From positions 1-31,308 of the forward strand of contig DISD01000085.1 in the NCBI GenBank assembly GCA_002435715.1: DNA of 31,308 bases, in the 5' to 3' direction. The notes under the pieces are model-generated. The model was not told the origin of the DNA. It did not search any database and saw nothing but the letters and a program-made list of their open reading frames with translations. Numbering within the stretch: the stretch's first letter is position 1; every line of letters begins with the position of its first letter. Shown piece by piece: positions 30,896-31,308 of this stretch. Position numbers and translations under genes: made by a program. This DNA comes from Rhodospirillaceae bacterium UBA6219 (GTDB taxonomy: Bacteria; Pseudomonadota; Alphaproteobacteria; Rhodospirillales; Magnetospirillaceae).

Positions 30896-31308
30896 TTAGC
30901 GAGCCATGGCAGCTTGCGGCTGCGCTTCGCCTTCGGCGACGTCGCCCCGGATGGTGCGGATCATGTTGTAGGCCATGATCAGACCGCCCAGCACGAAGAA
31001 CGCACCGCCAAGGGCACGGATGGCGTAATAGGGATGCATGGCTTCGACGGTCTCGATGAACGAGTACTGCAAGAAGCCCAGCGAATCATACGCACGCCAC
31101 ATCAGGCCCTGCATGATCCCCGAAATCCACATGGCGGTGATGTAAAGGACGACACCGACGGTGGCGATCCAGAAATGCATGCCGACCAGCTTCAGGGAAT
31201 ACATTTCCTTGCGGCCCCACAGCTTGGGAACCAGATAGTACAAAGCGCCGAACGACACGAAAGCCACCCAGCCCAAGGCACCCGAATGCACGTGGCCGAC
31301 GGTCCAGT
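30896..31308 (-). CDS. ccoN: Cytochrome c oxidase cbb3-type subunit I CcoN, C-terminal part
   Basis: Catalytic haem-copper subunit of cbb3 oxidase; the C-terminal 137 codons are visible and the gene continues past the right edge. It begins at the window's end with TVGHVHSGALGW, the conserved helix carrying the haem b histidines, and continues with LVPKLWGRKEMYS and two more membrane helices (IATVGVVLYITAMWISGIMQGLMW; ALGGAFFVLGGLIMAYNMI). The stop is 13 bases before ccoO. Start and the other ligands lie outside. Confidence 0.96.
   Translation of the reverse strand, partial: WTVGHVHSGALGWVAFVSFGALYYLVPKLWGRKEMYSLKLVGMHFWIATVGVVLYITAMWISGIMQGLMWRAYDSLGFLQYSFIETVEAMHPYYAIRALGGAFFVLGGLIMAYNMIRTIRGDVAEGEAQPQAAMAR

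Noticed and set aside
1..31308. tRNA, CRISPR array, insertion sequence or phage genes
   Set aside because: No cloverleaf, repeat-spacer array or transposase could be seen anywhere in the window.
28297..31308. FNR box (TTGAT-N4-ATCAA) near the cco or regulator genes
   Set aside because: No such sequence was found within the visible part; the ccoN promoter is outside the window.

Overview
The window reads as a chromosomal segment of a GC-rich alphaproteobacterium. Gene content (NAD-dependent molybdenum formate dehydrogenase, cbb3 oxidase with an FNR-type regulator, BigR/SqrR-type sulfur regulator, dxs-ispA-xseB block) fits the Rhodospirillales, perhaps a Magnetospirillum-like microaerophile. 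That placement is inferred from protein character, not from a search. No tRNA, rRNA, CRISPR array, insertion sequence or phage gene was seen; almost all of the window is tightly packed protein-coding DNA.

Layout. 1-1434 (+): the end of a sulfate ABC transporter (cysW end, cysA). 1438-4586 (-): a complete ectABCD operon for ectoine and 5-hydroxyectoine. 4587-4972: the only gene-free stretch above 300 bases, AT-rich, with seven GANTC sites and several inverted repeats. 4973-6241 (-): a YcaD-like MFS transporter. 6290-6394 (-): an unexplained terminator with a possible 20-residue ORF in front of it. 6405-7763 (+): a FemAB/GNAT-like acyltransferase. 7811-16245 (-): a formate module, lysR-fdsG-fdsB-fdsA-fdhD-OFA transporter. 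16324-17112 (-): a 262-residue protein I do not recognise. 17367-18521 (+): a tiny lipoprotein and a TSUP (TauE/SafE) permease. 18518-19785 (-): tlyA overlapping an SRAP/YedK-type gene. 19880-20812 (+): a histone-deacetylase-family hydrolase. 20858-21769 (-): a ROK sugar kinase, divergent from 21843-22880 (+), a metallo-beta-lactamase-fold hydrolase, with an 18-bp perfect palindrome between them. 22924-23790 (+): a Blh/ETHE1-type persulfide dioxygenase, facing 23843-24163 (-), a SqrR/BigR-type ArsR regulator. 24362-27433 (-): xseB-ispA-dxs. 27679-28296 (+): rpsD with a clear sigma-70 promoter and terminator. 28386-31308 (-): ccoN(partial)-ccoO-ccoQ-ccoP, a terminator, then a Crp/FNR regulator.

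How the genes work together. Formate enters through the OFA transporter, is oxidised by FdsGBA (matured by FdhD), and NADH feeds respiration ending in the cbb3 oxidase under low oxygen; the adjacent FNR-type protein probably senses that state. The persulfide dioxygenase and the dithiol ArsR regulator form a reactive-sulfur module. The ect operon gives osmoprotection. xseB, ispA and dxs couple DNA metabolism and isoprenoid precursor synthesis in one transcription unit.

The observations most worth a second look are the GANTC/TGANTCA cluster upstream of ectA, the 18-bp palindrome between the ROK kinase and hydrolase genes, the orphan terminator/small ORF near 6300, the dithiol sulfur-sensor circuit, and an FNR-type regulator with an atypical cysteine pattern placed directly behind the cco terminator. 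I did not find a clearly new multi-gene system.
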